A stretch of 64,000 nt of DNA from Novosphingobium sp. TH158 (GCF_002855555.1 NZ_PKRT01000001.1:1454001-1518000); one strand, 5' to 3'; shown: positions 27,090 through 37,390, counted from the first letter of the stretch. Made by a program: numbers and translations. Notes: a model not told the origin generated them from the sequence alone.

Positions 27090-27992
27090 ATGAACGCTGC
27101 AGGCGCAGACGTCAGAGACACGAAAGTCATCGCTTCGGGCCTTTATCTTGAGGGCCTGGCAGTCGACTATGGGCGTGACCTCGTCTGGTACAGCGACTGT
27201 ATCGCCGGCGGCGTGCACGGCGTCCGGCCGGATGGCACGCCGGTGTTCTCTCTCAATCCCGAACGGATGTGGACCGGCGGCATCATGATGAACGCCGATG
27301 GCGCGGTCCTGTCATCGGGTCCGGGAGGCATCATGTGGAATCGGCCCGAGGACGGCACCCGGGGCTGGCTGATCCGTGAAGTGGACGGAAAGCCGCTGAT
27401 CGGAGTGAACGAGATGACCCCCGACGGGTCGGGCGGCATCTATTTCGGCACGGTTGATGTCGAGCAGATCGAAAAGGGCGAGCAGACAAGGCCTGCCTTG
27501 CTCTACCACCTCTCGGCCAGCGGCGAAGTTCGCCTCGCCACGGGGCCGGTCGGCTTTGCCAACGGCCTGATGCGCAGCCTGGACGGCACCCGCCTGTTCT
27601 TCAACGACACGTTCGATGCGACTTACGTTTTCGACATCCTCGACGACGGACTGCTGGGCGAGCGCAGATGCCTGCTGAAGAAGGAAGACTGCGACGGCAT
27701 GGCCATGGATGGTGACGGCAACGTGCTGGTCACCGGCTACAAGTCCGGCAGCATCGTCCGCATGGCTCCGGACGGCTCGATCCTCGGCATGCTGGATACG
27801 CCTGCCGACGCGGTGACCCAGCTGCGCTTTGGCGGGGCGGATCTCTGCGATGTCTATTTCAACTGCGTGCCGCTCGATGCCGGCGATGGCCTCAAGGAAG
27901 GCGAAGCCCCCACCGAGCAACGGTCCTTCCTGATGCGAGGGCGCGTAAACCGGCCTGGCCTAGCGATCGCGCCGGCGCAATTCACACTTTGA
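27090..27992 (+). CDS. SMP-30/gluconolactonase-family lactonase
   Basis: A 300-residue six-bladed propeller hydrolase. The first metal ligand Glu lies in YLEGLAVDYGRD near residue 19; GFANGLMRSLDGTRLFFNDTF near 155 gives the Asn/Asp ligands and CDGMAMDGDGNVLVTG near 203 the catalytic Asp. The family opens lactones or esters with a divalent metal. No signal peptide is seen, so it is cytoplasmic. It is the first gene of an operon with two SDRs (17-base gap to the next) and may open a lactone formed during substrate oxidation. Confidence 0.87.
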   Translation: MNAAGADVRDTKVIASGLYLEGLAVDYGRDLVWYSDCIAGGVHGVRPDGTPVFSLNPERMWTGGIMMNADGAVLSSGPGGIMWNRPEDGTRGWLIREVDGKPLIGVNEMTPDGSGGIYFGTVDVEQIEKGEQTRPALLYHLSASGEVRLATGPVGFANGLMRSLDGTRLFFNDTFDATYVFDILDDGLLGERRCLLKKEDCDGMAMDGDGNVLVTGYKSGSIVRMAPDGSILGMLDTPADAVTQLRFGGADLCDVYFNCVPLDAGDGLKEGEAPTEQRSFLMRGRVNRPGLAIAPAQFTL

Positions 27993-28009
27993 ATACGAAA
28001 AGAGAGAAC

Positions 28010-28777
28010 ATGACGAATCCGGGGAACAGGCTGGCGGGCAAGGTGGCAATCGTCACGGGTGGCGGCCAGGGGATCGGCGAAGCGATTGCCCTTGCCTATG
28101 CGCGCGAAGGCGCCAACGTCATCATCACCGGCCGGACGAAGAGCAAGCTTGACGAAGTGGCCGGCAAGGCAACCAGCAGCGGCTCGACGGTCCTTGGCAT
28201 GGAAGCCCTCTCCGGCAACCGCGAACACGCCGAACAAGTCGTGTCGGAGGCCTTGTCGCGCTGGGGCCGGGTAGACGTGCTGGTCAACAACGCGCACACC
28301 TTCACCGATTACCTGCCCCTCGATGACCCGAAGATGGAAGAAAACTGCCTGATCGACATGCAGTCCGCCTTCATCGGTTCGTTGCAGTTGATGCAGCTCT
28401 GCTATCCTTCGATGCGGGACAACGGCGGCGGCTCGGTAATCAACATGGGCTCCAGCTACGGTGTCCGCTGCGAGCCCGGCTTCCTCGCCTATGCCGCGAG
28501 CAAGGAGGCCATTCGCGCCCTGACGCGCACGGCGGCCCGCGAATGGGGCAAGGACAAGATCCGGGTCAACACGATCCTGCCTGCCGCTCTCTCGCCCAAG
28601 GCCATCTGGTACATGAAGGAGAGCAATTCCTACGACCATGAACTGTCGAAGGTGTCGCTTGGCAAGTTCGGTACTTCGGAGGACATCGCGCCAACGGCCA
28701 TCTTCCTGGCGAGCGATGAATCGAACTACGTCACCGGCCAGACCATCGGCGTCGATGGCGGATCGACCATGTTCTGA
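28010..28777 (+). CDS. Short-chain dehydrogenase/reductase
   Basis: A 255-residue classical SDR. TGGGQGIG at about 17-24 binds NAD(P), VNNAHTF near 90 is the NNAG-type motif with His in place of Gly, and catalytic Ser, Tyr and Lys lie in MGSSYGVRC and YAASK near 165. ATG 28010 is used because an in-frame TTG at 27989 overlaps the preceding gene. It would interconvert an alcohol and a ketone in the island's pathway. Confidence 0.88.
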   Translation: MTNPGNRLAGKVAIVTGGGQGIGEAIALAYAREGANVIITGRTKSKLDEVAGKATSSGSTVLGMEALSGNREHAEQVVSEALSRWGRVDVLVNNAHTFTDYLPLDDPKMEENCLIDMQSAFIGSLQLMQLCYPSMRDNGGGSVINMGSSYGVRCEPGFLAYAASKEAIRALTRTAAREWGKDKIRVNTILPAALSPKAIWYMKESNSYDHELSKVSLGKFGTSEDIAPTAIFLASDESNYVTGQTIGVDGGSTMF

Positions 28778-28829
28778 CCGGCAGCCGCAAGCCCCGGCCC
28801 CATCCACCCCTGAATTCGGAAAGTATCGC

Positions 28830-29642
28830 ATGGCAGTCGCCGACGTAACGGGAAAATCGATAGCACAGCTGGTGTCGCTGGCAGGCAAGACCGCCGTGGT
28901 CACGGGCGGCGCGCAGGGGCTTGGCAGGGCTATTGCGAGCCGGCTGGCCGAGGCCGGCGCGACAGTCGTGATCGGAGACCTCAACCTCGATGTCGCCACT
29001 GCAGCCGCCGCAGAGATTGCGACCGCAACCGGCAGCAAGGTTAGCGCCGCCCTGCTTGACGTGACAGACGCGGACTCGGTTGCCGCGACGGCGCAGATGG
29101 CTGCCGGCCTGGACGGGGGCATCGACATCTGGGTCAACAATGCAGGCATCTACCCCAACGTCCTGCTGGAAGACATGACCAGCGAGCTCTGGACAAAGGT
29201 GATGGACATCAACCTCAAGGGCACGTTCCTGGGCTCGCAGGAGGCGGCTCGCCGGATGACCGCTGCCAGCAAGGGTGGCGTGATCGTCAACCTGGTCTCG
29301 ACTGCCGGTTTTGGCGGGATGGCCCCCGGCGTTTCAGCCTATGTCGCATCCAAGCACGGCGTCCTGGGCCTTATCAAGCAACTGGCGGTGGAACTGGCAC
29401 CGAAGGACATCCGGGTGCTGGGCGTCGCGCCGACCTTCTGCACTACGGAAGGCAATTCGAAGGCCCTGGCGGAACTGCCGGACCGGGTTCGTGAAGAAAT
29501 CTCGGCAACTTTGACATCCCGGCTGGGACGAGTGGGCGTTCCTGACGACATCGCCCGGGTGGTGCTTTTCTGCGCCTCCGATTTGTCTATGTTCATGACC
29601 GGCAGTACTCTGCTAGTGGACGCCGGGGAGGTCTCGGCCTGA
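28830..29642 (+). CDS. Short-chain dehydrogenase/reductase
   Basis: A 270-residue classical SDR. TGGAQGLG near 27 is the cofactor loop, with Asp in GDLNLD favouring NAD(H). VNNAGIYPN follows, and the catalytic residues lie in LVSTAGFGG and YVASKHG near 170. ATG 28830 has GGAAAG upstream. It follows the previous SDR by 52 bases in the same operon; the two are different enough to act on different alcohols. Confidence 0.88.
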   Translation: MAVADVTGKSIAQLVSLAGKTAVVTGGAQGLGRAIASRLAEAGATVVIGDLNLDVATAAAAEIATATGSKVSAALLDVTDADSVAATAQMAAGLDGGIDIWVNNAGIYPNVLLEDMTSELWTKVMDINLKGTFLGSQEAARRMTAASKGGVIVNLVSTAGFGGMAPGVSAYVASKHGVLGLIKQLAVELAPKDIRVLGVAPTFCTTEGNSKALAELPDRVREEISATLTSRLGRVGVPDDIARVVLFCASDLSMFMTGSTLLVDAGEVSA

Positions 29643-29724
29643 GAAACGCAAAATGCGTCGGGCTCTGATTTGCCTCGAAAAGTTTTCGGGCCGGAAAAAA
29701 TTCGGCCTTTGGGAGGAGAGGAAA

Positions 29725-32490
29725 ATGATTTCATATCGTAGCCTTGCGATTGCAAGCCTGTCGCTTGCCGCCGTGGTGAGCGCGCCCGCGTTCGCTCAGG
29801 AAGCCCAGTCCAATGACGGCGCTGACGAGGGCGACGACAGCATTGTCGTTGTCGGCACCCTGATCCGCGGCAGCGAGACGATCGGCGCACAGACCCTTAC
29901 CGTTACGCCCGAAGCGCTGACCGCCAAGGCCGCCAACTCGACCAACGAGCTGCTCGCGCTGGTTCCGCAGATTTCCAACACCTTCAACGGCCGTTTCGAA
30001 GGCGATCCGCGCGGCGTGAGCGCCGGCATCTCGATCACCAAGCCGAACCTGCGCGGCCTGCCCGGCGCGAATGCCAGCTCGGGCGGCACCACGCTGGTCA
30101 TCCTGGATGGCTTCCGTTTCACCCCGGTGGGCGTCAACCAGTCGTCGATCGACGTTGACATCATCCCTGCCGCCGTCCTGTCCGGCATGGACGTGATTAC
30201 CGATGGCGGCACCTCGCTCTATGGCGCGGACGCAGTTGCCGGCGTGATCAACTTCCGCACCATGCGCAAGTTCGAAGGCATCAAGGTCGATGCAAACTAC
30301 GGCATGGGCACGACGATCAAGAACTTCGACCAGTGGGACGCCCAGCTGACCGTCGGCAAGAGCTGGTCGACCGGCAATGCCTATATCTCGGGTGGCTACG
30401 CCAGCCGCGATTCCGTCCTCAACAACGAAACCAGCTGGGCTGGCGGCCAGATCTTCAGCCCCTCCATGGTGCCGAGCTTCACCGGGACCCAGTGCAACAC
30501 CCCGGTCGGAACCGAAACCCGTTGGAAGTACGTTGCCAGCGCCGGCGGCGTCTGGACCAATGACGCGCGCGCTTCGGGTGCGGGCACCTTTGCGGTCGGC
30601 ACGGCTTGCGACAGCGTCGGACCGAGCGCCTATCTTGCCGGCCAGAAGCGCTACAACGTCTTCGGTCAGGTGACCAACGACTTCAGCGATACCGTTTCGC
30701 TGCGCATGACGGCCTATTACACCAAGCGCGATCAGAGCCTTCCGGTCTTCCCGCGCGGCGTAACCTCGGCCGGCAGCGGAATCACCAGCGGCTCGCAGGT
30801 GCTTGCCCTTTATGGCCGCCCGGCGTTCAACACGATCCAGGCGATCACCGAAGGCATCGGCTTCTCGCTGGCGCCCAACGCGGCCTATGTGAACACGCCG
30901 AGCAAGGTCGGCTTCGAAACCTGGGGTGTCACCCCCGAGCTGACCGTGAAACTGGGCAGCGACTGGCAGGTCCGCACGACCGCGCACTTCGGCCGTTCGT
31001 TCAACTACCAGAAGTTCCCGGGCATCAACACGGTTCTGGCCCAGTGCTACATCACGGGCTGCACGGCCGCCGCTTCGCCCACCGGCGCAGCGATCGCTGC
31101 CGGCCAGCTGAACCCGCTGAACGCTGCGGCGGCCAGCGCTGCCGTGATCACCGACCTGATCGACTACGAGAACGCCCAGGAAACCGAGCAGCAGCTGTTT
31201 GTTGCCCGCACGGTTGCCGACGGCCCGCTCTTCGCGCTGCCGGGCGGTGACGCCAAGGTCGCCGTGGGTGCCGAGTACCAGGACAACCAGGCCAAGAGCC
31301 ACCTTCTGGCCGGTCGCGTCGATGCGGTGAAGGCCCTGCCCTGGCAGAGCTACGGCCGCCATGCCTACTCGCTGTTCGGTGAACTTTCGCTTCCGGTCCT
31401 GACGTTCCTCGACCTTTCGGCCTCGGTCCGTCATGACAAGTACAGCGACTTCGGCTCGACGACGAACCCCAACTTCGGTGCCACGCTGAAGCCGACCAAC
31501 TGGCTGAAGATCTTCGGCCACTGGAACAAGTCGTTCAACGCTCCGACGGCCGTTGACGGTCTGGGCCTTGGCGTTGGCCGCTTTGCCGCCGCTTACGGTT
31601 CTAGCCGTCCGTACGATCCTTATACGCCGAAGAAGGATAACGGCCTTGGCACCTTCGCCATGATCGCCGAAGGCGTGAAGGCGGGCATCAAGCCGCAGAC
31701 TGCGGAAAGCTGGGCAATCGGTCTCGAACTGACCCCGCTCGAAGGGCTGCGCGTCGGCGGCGAGTTCTACTCGATCGACTTCCGGGACGTGCTGGGTGCG
31801 GTCAACCCGCAGAACCTCAACACCTACATAACCAACCCTGATCTCTACATTTACAACGCCCAGCTCACCGGTCCTGCAACCACCAGCGGCTTTGCGAACC
31901 TCTACGAGGAAATCCTCGCCAGCCTGACGAACGGTGCCGCCCTCAAGACGCAGCAGAGTGCCGGAAGCATTGGCCTGTTCGTTGACCGCCGCACCTCGAA
32001 CATCGGTTCGGCCAAGCTGCAGGGCGTGGACTTCCACGTGTACTACGATGCCATCGTGGGCAACGGAAACCTGTCGCTCGGCCTGGCTGGAACCAAGACC
32101 ACCAAGTCGACCGCCAACTTCGGCGTTCCGACGGACGAACTTGGCAACGGCGGCCCCGAATTCACCTTCATCAGCTTCGTGGGCTACAAGACCGGCGGGT
32201 TCTCGAGCAGGCTGACCTGGAACTATTCGGGCTCGTACAAGGACTCGGCACCGAACGTTTCGGGGCTCATCGGCCAGGCCATTAACCCGTTCCAGACCTT
32301 CAACCTGGCCCTCGGTTACGAGTTTGGGGAATCGGCTGGCGCGCTTTCGGGCACCACGCTGCGCCTGAATGTCGACAACATGTTCGATGCCAAGCCGCAA
32401 ATCACGCCGCGCGGCCAGGCCAACCTGGTGACCTACGCCGGCTGGACCCTTGGCCGCATGCTCAAGATGGGCATCAGCAAGAAGTTCTAG
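29725..32490 (+). CDS. TonB-dependent receptor (substrate uptake)
   Basis: A 921-residue outer-membrane receptor. GGAGGAGAGG precedes ATG 29725, and residues 1-25 form a signal peptide (SAPAFA before QEAQ). DSIVVVGTLIRG is TonB-box-like, followed by the plug with VITDGGTSLYGADAVAGVINFRT and a long barrel ending MGISKKF. It is 82 bases downstream of the second SDR and may belong to the operon from promoter D, so the imported ligand is probably the island's substrate, not iron. A strong terminator follows. Confidence 0.93.
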   Translation: MISYRSLAIASLSLAAVVSAPAFAQEAQSNDGADEGDDSIVVVGTLIRGSETIGAQTLTVTPEALTAKAANSTNELLALVPQISNTFNGRFEGDPRGVSAGISITKPNLRGLPGANASSGGTTLVILDGFRFTPVGVNQSSIDVDIIPAAVLSGMDVITDGGTSLYGADAVAGVINFRTMRKFEGIKVDANYGMGTTIKNFDQWDAQLTVGKSWSTGNAYISGGYASRDSVLNNETSWAGGQIFSPSMVPSFTGTQCNTPVGTETRWKYVASAGGVWTNDARASGAGTFAVGTACDSVGPSAYLAGQKRYNVFGQVTNDFSDTVSLRMTAYYTKRDQSLPVFPRGVTSAGSGITSGSQVLALYGRPAFNTIQAITEGIGFSLAPNAAYVNTPSKVGFETWGVTPELTVKLGSDWQVRTTAHFGRSFNYQKFPGINTVLAQCYITGCTAAASPTGAAIAAGQLNPLNAAAASAAVITDLIDYENAQETEQQLFVARTVADGPLFALPGGDAKVAVGAEYQDNQAKSHLLAGRVDAVKALPWQSYGRHAYSLFGELSLPVLTFLDLSASVRHDKYSDFGSTTNPNFGATLKPTNWLKIFGHWNKSFNAPTAVDGLGLGVGRFAAAYGSSRPYDPYTPKKDNGLGTFAMIAEGVKAGIKPQTAESWAIGLELTPLEGLRVGGEFYSIDFRDVLGAVNPQNLNTYITNPDLYIYNAQLTGPATTSGFANLYEEILASLTNGAALKTQQSAGSIGLFVDRRTSNIGSAKLQGVDFHVYYDAIVGNGNLSLGLAGTKTTKSTANFGVPTDELGNGGPEFTFISFVGYKTGGFSSRLTWNYSGSYKDSAPNVSGLIGQAINPFQTFNLALGYEFGESAGALSGTTLRLNVDNMFDAKPQITPRGQANLVTYAGWTLGRMLKMGISKKF

Positions 32491-32515
32491 TCCGCTCGCA
32501 ATAGCGAACTGGCAA

Positions 32516-32552
32516 GCGGCCCGGCTCCTCCCAGCCGGGCCGCATTTTTTTT
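32516..32552 (+). terminator. Intrinsic terminator of the receptor operon
   Basis: GCGGCCCGGCT (32516-32526) pairs perfectly with AGCCGGGCCGC (32533-32543) over a 6-base loop and is followed by eight Ts. It ends the SMP-30/SDR/receptor transcription unit. Confidence 0.92.
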
Positions 32553-32754
32553 GGCAAGCCGGAGCGCTGACCGGCGCCATTGCCCTCGAGAGGACGAGGG
32601 CAGCACGATCGCGCCCCGGACCAACGCACCGACCAATGTTTCCGGGCGGAAATACTATCCGCAACACCCGATGCTAGCCTCGCGAGCGGAGGCGGATACC
32701 TGAACCTGAGGATCGGGGCCTGCCATCCGTCAACGATAAAATTGGGAGGCTGCC

Positions 32755-35232
32755 ATGAAAGTCCTGCTCACTTCGACCGTGCTCGCTGCGGGAATGCTTT
32801 TGCCCGCGGGTCCGGTACTGGCCCAGACTGCCGAGGACGGCGTCGAAGCACCGGCGAACAGCAACGAGATCGTCGTATCTGCCCGCCGCCGCGACGAAGC
32901 GCTGCAAGAGGTGCCGCAGACCGTCAACGTGGTGACCTCCGAGCAGATCGAGAAGCTCAACCTGCGCAATTTCACCGACATCCAGGCGCTCGTCCCTGGC
33001 CTGACGCTGTCGGGCGGCGGCAGTTTCTCGACCTCCGCCACAGTCCGCGGCGTGGCCTTCAATCCCGAAGCGAGCGGCAACAACGCCACGGTCGAATTCT
33101 ACCTGAACGAGGCGCCGATCTCGTCGAACTTCCTGTTCCAGTCCTCGTTCGACGTGGGCCAGTTCGAACTGCAGCGCGGCCCGCAGGGGACCTTGCGCGG
33201 CCGTGCATCGCCCTCGGGTTCGATTACCGTGACGACGCGCAAGCCCAACCTCCGGGAGGCAGGGGTCTCGTTCAGCGCCACGGCAACCGATACCGATGCC
33301 TACAAGGGCGATTTCGCGCTGAACGTTCCTGTGATCTCCGACGTGCTGGGCATTCGTCTTGCCGGCGTGATCGACGAGAACAAGGGCAACCTGATCCGTT
33401 CGATCAAGGAAGATGGCACCTACACCCCGGCGCCGTTCCGCAAGACCAAGGCCCTGCGCGCCAGTGCCCGGTTCGAGCCGGCGGACTTCGCCTCGTTCAA
33501 CTTCATGTACCAGACCCTGCGCAGCCGGCAGGTCCAGTACGGTTCTGTGGAATCGGCCACCTTCGTCACCGGCCTGCCTTCGGTGGCGACACCGGTGATC
33601 AAGCCTTACGACCGGCTCAGCCTTGAGGATTCAGGATCGCGGCAGGGACAGGACCAGCAGATCTACGTTTGGAACGGGGAGCTCCGTTTCGCCGGGCAGA
33701 AGTTCAGCTACACCGGGTCTTATAACAAGCAGGACTTTCTCTCGCTGGCCGCTTCGGATGGTGCCGACTTTTTCGGCCCGCCGCGTTTCTCGCTTGTGGA
33801 ACGAGCCTTCCGCGATCCCACGGGATATGAAGCGGTGTGCAGCGAACAGGGCCGGCGCGCCAACCTGACGCCAACCAACCAGGCCTATTTCCAGTGCACC
33901 CACGGCACTGCCACTCGCAAGTCACACGAACTGCGACTGGCCTCGGACGAACGCGTATTGGGCATCTTCGATTATGTCGCCGGGTTCCTGTATGACCGCA
34001 ACAACTCCCCGAGCCGGTTGACGCAGGAAACGCCCTTGCTCAACAGCACCGGCACGGCGGTATCGTCGATCAACCTCACCTCGATTATCCGCGACGCCAA
34101 TTCCACGGAAAAATCCTGGTTCGGCAACGTCATCGCCCATATCGGCGAGCGTGCGGAAGTATCCGGCGGGCTTCGCCATATCAATTACCGCAACTTCTCC
34201 AGCTTCCTGCAGAACGGCAACCGCACGATTCCCGACCGGAACAATACGGTTGAGGCAACCGTCTGGTCGGCATCGGCGAAGTACCGCTTCAGTGACGACT
34301 TCATGGTCTATGGCACGGTCGGAACCTCGTGGCGGCCCGGAGCATTCGCCGTCGGCGATTTCAACCTGCAGCCCACGGTTCGTGAACGGTCGTTCTTCGA
34401 CCTGCCGCCGGAAAAATCAACCTCCTACGAAATCGGCATGAAAACGTCCTTCCTCGACAAGCGCGGCCGCTTCAATGTCAGCCTCTACAAGCAGGACTAC
34501 GACAACTACGTTTACCGCGGGGCCGGGGTCTACTTCATCAACTATGCCCTGCAGGGCGGCGTGGTGCGGTCCTCGGTCAGCAACTTCAATTTCGTCGCTG
34601 CGGTCCCGGCGACCGTGAAGGGTGTCGAAGTCGAAGGAGCCTTCCAGATCACGCCGCGCTGGTCGGTGAGCAGCAATTTCAGCTACGCCGATGGCAAGAT
34701 CAAGAACGGTACCATCGCCTGTAACGACCTCAATGCCGACGGGAAGCCCGATACCAATGCCGCGCTGCCGACGGTTGCGGCTTTGCAGGCGGCAGTCGGC
34801 CCGGGCGAAAACGTTGCCCAGTGCGTCTATTCCGGTCGGACGCTGACCACGCCCAAATGGTCGGCCAACCTGCAGTCCGAATACAGCTTCCCGGTGTTCG
34901 ATGCGGCAGGCGGGTTCGTGCGCGCGCTGGTCAACTATACGCCGCGTAACGAGGGCGATCCGAACAACACGAATGACGACGTGTCTGCCTATGCACTGGC
35001 CAATGTCTATGCCGGGCTCAGGGCATCAGACGGATCGTGGGAACTGCAGGCCTTCGCCAAGAACGTCTTCAACACACGCCGCATCCTGAGCCAGGGCGGG
35101 GCCCCGCTTTCGAGTGCAATCCGCACATCGACCGGCGGCACGATCAACTATGTGTCGGACTACTACAGCGTTTCGGTCAATTCACCGCGCGAGGTGGGGA
35201 TCAGCCTGCGGCTGGCGATCGGTTCGCGCTGA
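32755..35232 (+). CDS. TonB-dependent receptor
   Basis: An 825-residue outer-membrane receptor with signal peptide (1-23, ending VLA before QTAED), TonB-box-like NEIVVSARRRDEAL, plug (RNFTDIQALVPGLTL, then FELQRGPQGTLRGRASPSGSI) and barrel. The plug style is that of FyuA/hydrophobic-substrate receptors common in sphingomonads. It is separated from the preceding receptor by a terminator and a short hairpin (32581-32588/32595-32602) and has its own GGGAGG ribosome site. The ligand is unknown, but position again suggests the catabolic island. Confidence 0.92.
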   Translation: MKVLLTSTVLAAGMLLPAGPVLAQTAEDGVEAPANSNEIVVSARRRDEALQEVPQTVNVVTSEQIEKLNLRNFTDIQALVPGLTLSGGGSFSTSATVRGVAFNPEASGNNATVEFYLNEAPISSNFLFQSSFDVGQFELQRGPQGTLRGRASPSGSITVTTRKPNLREAGVSFSATATDTDAYKGDFALNVPVISDVLGIRLAGVIDENKGNLIRSIKEDGTYTPAPFRKTKALRASARFEPADFASFNFMYQTLRSRQVQYGSVESATFVTGLPSVATPVIKPYDRLSLEDSGSRQGQDQQIYVWNGELRFAGQKFSYTGSYNKQDFLSLAASDGADFFGPPRFSLVERAFRDPTGYEAVCSEQGRRANLTPTNQAYFQCTHGTATRKSHELRLASDERVLGIFDYVAGFLYDRNNSPSRLTQETPLLNSTGTAVSSINLTSIIRDANSTEKSWFGNVIAHIGERAEVSGGLRHINYRNFSSFLQNGNRTIPDRNNTVEATVWSASAKYRFSDDFMVYGTVGTSWRPGAFAVGDFNLQPTVRERSFFDLPPEKSTSYEIGMKTSFLDKRGRFNVSLYKQDYDNYVYRGAGVYFINYALQGGVVRSSVSNFNFVAAVPATVKGVEVEGAFQITPRWSVSSNFSYADGKIKNGTIACNDLNADGKPDTNAALPTVAALQAAVGPGENVAQCVYSGRTLTTPKWSANLQSEYSFPVFDAAGGFVRALVNYTPRNEGDPNNTNDDVSAYALANVYAGLRASDGSWELQAFAKNVFNTRRILSQGGAPLSSAIRTSTGGTINYVSDYYSVSVNSPREVGISLRLAIGSR

Positions 35233-35293
35233 TTTAGGGTCGGGCCTGGCTGGCGGAGAACCTCCAGTCTCCTGCGACCAGGCCTGGCACCTG

Positions 35294-35323
35294 CGGCCCG
35301 CTGCGAGGCGGGCCGTTTTTTTT
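35294..35323 (+). terminator. Intrinsic terminator after the second receptor
   Basis: CGGCCCGC (35294-35301) and GCGGGCCG (35308-35315) form a perfect stem with a 6-base loop, followed by eight Ts that overlap the stop codon of the convergent histidine kinase gene. Confidence 0.9.
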
Positions 35324-36662
35324 AAGCGCGGCCCCGGGGCAGAATTACCCGCGCCAGCAGGCCACCGTCAGGCGCGTTCTCGATCGTCAGCGATCCGCCA
35401 TGCGCCTCGGCAATCGAAAGAGCGATTGGCAGGCCGAGACCGATACCGCCCGTGTCGCGATTGCGCGATCGTTCGGCGCGGAAGAACGGCTCGAACGCCC
35501 GCGCCAGATCATCGGGTAACATGCCCGGGCCGTTATCGCGGATTTCCACGGTGGCCGTTTCTTCATCGCAAGCCAATCGCACTGCGACCTTTCCGGCGTA
35601 CTTGAACGCGTTTTCGATAAGGTTGGTGAACAGGCGCCTTAGCATCACCACATCGCCTTCGATCCGGGCCTCCACAGCATCGATGCTGATGTCGCGCCCG
35701 AGATCGCCGTTGTCGTGCACCAGGCTTTGCAGCAGCGAGGTGAGGTCAATGGTCTCGATCGCAAGCGCCTTGCCGTCCGTCTCGGCATAGTCGAGGATCG
35801 AGCTGATCAGCCGGTCGAGTTGCGAGATGTCCGATTCCGCTCCCGCCCGTATGGCCTCGGGGGCGTTGGCAATTCGGAACCGCAGGTTGTTGAGCGGCGT
35901 ACGCAGATCGTGCGCTATTGCCCCGACAAGCGTCGTGCGCTCGCGAATGAAGGCGCCGATACGGGCCTGCATCTCGTTCAGCGCGACGGCGGCGATGCGC
36001 GTTTCATTGGGCCCGATCACAGGGACCGGATATTGCTGGTGCCCGTCTCGCACACGGCTGGCCGCCTGCGCAAAGGCGCGGACGGGGCGGGCAATGCGGG
36101 TGGAAAACCACATGCTGAACGGCAGTATGATCAGGCCGCCGATCCACGGGCTGGCACGCAGCAGAAACCAGATGTCGACAAAGCCGTTTCCGCTCTCTCG
36201 CTTGAAGGTCCGCCATGTGCCGTCGCCTTCGCGCACGTGGGCAATGATCGTTCCGCTGATGACCGGACTTGCCCTGCCGTCACGATCATAAGCATCAAGC
36301 TGGCGTTCGACGTAATCGAAATATCGGGCTGAACGATTGCCCAGATAGACGCTTACGCCGTCGACGGAGCGTCCGGTCTCCTCTGCGAGAAGCCTGGAAA
36401 TGCGCTGCTCGACACTGGTCGTCGGCATTGCCGGAGCGATCGAGCCGGATTGTGAAAACTCTTCGACAATTGACGGGCGCACCGTGTCCTTGCCAAGGAT
36501 CACGCGTCCCACGTCATAGACCGATATGGCCGAAAGGCGCGGCGGCCCGGCGACTTCCACCGCGACCATGCTGACGGCGGTCAGCAGTGCGATGACGCAA
36601 AAGGCGAAGCCTATCATGTAGGCCTGCATGGAATTGAGCCAGAAGCGGGCCCGGCCCATCAT
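35322..36662 (-). CDS. Two-component sensor histidine kinase
   Basis: A 446-residue EnvZ/OmpR-type sensor. One membrane helix lies at about 14-36 and another near 175-195, flanking a periplasmic domain of about 140 residues with no recognisable ligand fold. HAMP follows (RIARPVRAFAQAASRV). The phosphoacceptor is His251 in AHDLRTPL; NLIENAFKYAG, RDNGPGM and GIGLGLPIA are the N, G1 and G2 boxes of the ATPase domain. Its start overlaps the response regulator stop by 4 bases. The signal is unknown; it lies between the catabolic island and the sugar region. Confidence 0.92.
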   Translation of the reverse strand: MMGRARFWLNSMQAYMIGFAFCVIALLTAVSMVAVEVAGPPRLSAISVYDVGRVILGKDTVRPSIVEEFSQSGSIAPAMPTTSVEQRISRLLAEETGRSVDGVSVYLGNRSARYFDYVERQLDAYDRDGRASPVISGTIIAHVREGDGTWRTFKRESGNGFVDIWFLLRASPWIGGLIILPFSMWFSTRIARPVRAFAQAASRVRDGHQQYPVPVIGPNETRIAAVALNEMQARIGAFIRERTTLVGAIAHDLRTPLNNLRFRIANAPEAIRAGAESDISQLDRLISSILDYAETDGKALAIETIDLTSLLQSLVHDNGDLGRDISIDAVEARIEGDVVMLRRLFTNLIENAFKYAGKVAVRLACDEETATVEIRDNGPGMLPDDLARAFEPFFRAERSRNRDTGGIGLGLPIALSIAEAHGGSLTIENAPDGGLLARVILPRGRA

Positions 36663-37390
36663 GAGCGACCTACCACGGGGGCAAAGAGATAGCCTTCACC
36701 CCGCACCGTGCGGATGGCTTCTCCGTTCAGGCATTGGCCCAGCTTGCGGCGCAGGCGGCTGACCTGCACGTCGACTGCGCGGTCGAATGCTTCCGATTCC
36801 TCACCGCGCGCCAGTTCGAGCAACTGGTCCCGGCTGAGGACCTGTCCCGGGTTCTCGACAAAGGCAAGGAGCAGTTCGAACTCGCCTTCGGACAGGCTCA
36901 CCACCAGCCCGGCACGATCGCGAAGCACCCGGCGCACCGGGTCGAAGGTCCAGCCTTCGAACGAGAAGCCGGTGCCCTGAACCCGGCCGGCGCGATCGCC
37001 CTGGTATCGGCGCTGCACAGCCCTGATCCGGGCGAGCAGTTCGCGCGGGGCGGCGGGCTTGGGCAGGTAATCGTCCGCACCCATTTCGAGACCGCTGACC
37101 CTGTCGGCCTCGCTACCACGGGCGGAAAGCATGATGATCCCGATGTCGCCAATGTCGCGCAATTCCCGCGCCAGCGCGAGACCATCGTCCCCGGGAAGCA
37201 TGACGTCGAGAAGGACGACCGCAATCTCGTGCCTGTCGAGCACGCGGCGCATTCCCGGCCCGTCGGCTGCAACGTGAACGCGATAGCCATTGGCCGTGAG
37301 AAAATCGGAAACCGCTGCCTGCACGGAGGGGTCATCATCAACGATAAGGATGGACGGTCCGGCGGGTTTGTCTGGCATGGTGTTTTCCAC
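36659..37390 (-). CDS. OmpR-family response regulator
   Basis: A 243-residue regulator. The receiver domain (about 12-128) has phosphoacceptor Asp62 in VVLLDVMLPGDDG and acidic residues in IVDDDPS; the C-terminal winged helix (about 145-240) includes LSRDQLLELARGEESEAFDRAVDVQVSRLRRKLG (landmark VSRLRRKLG). It is first in the operon with the sensor kinase. The 250 bases upstream, to 37640, show no clear operator. Targets are unknown. Confidence 0.93.
   Translation of the reverse strand: MENTMPDKPAGPSILIVDDDPSVQAAVSDFLTANGYRVHVAADGPGMRRVLDRHEIAVVLLDVMLPGDDGLALARELRDIGDIGIIMLSARGSEADRVSGLEMGADDYLPKPAAPRELLARIRAVQRRYQGDRAGRVQGTGFSFEGWTFDPVRRVLRDRAGLVVSLSEGEFELLLAFVENPGQVLSRDQLLELARGEESEAFDRAVDVQVSRLRRKLGQCLNGEAIRTVRGEGYLFAPVVGRS

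Noticed and set aside
29731-32667. Very long open frame on the minus strand opposite the TonB receptor
   Set aside because: It mirrors a receptor with signal peptide, plug and barrel; its translation has no domain, and long antisense frames are common in GC-rich genes.
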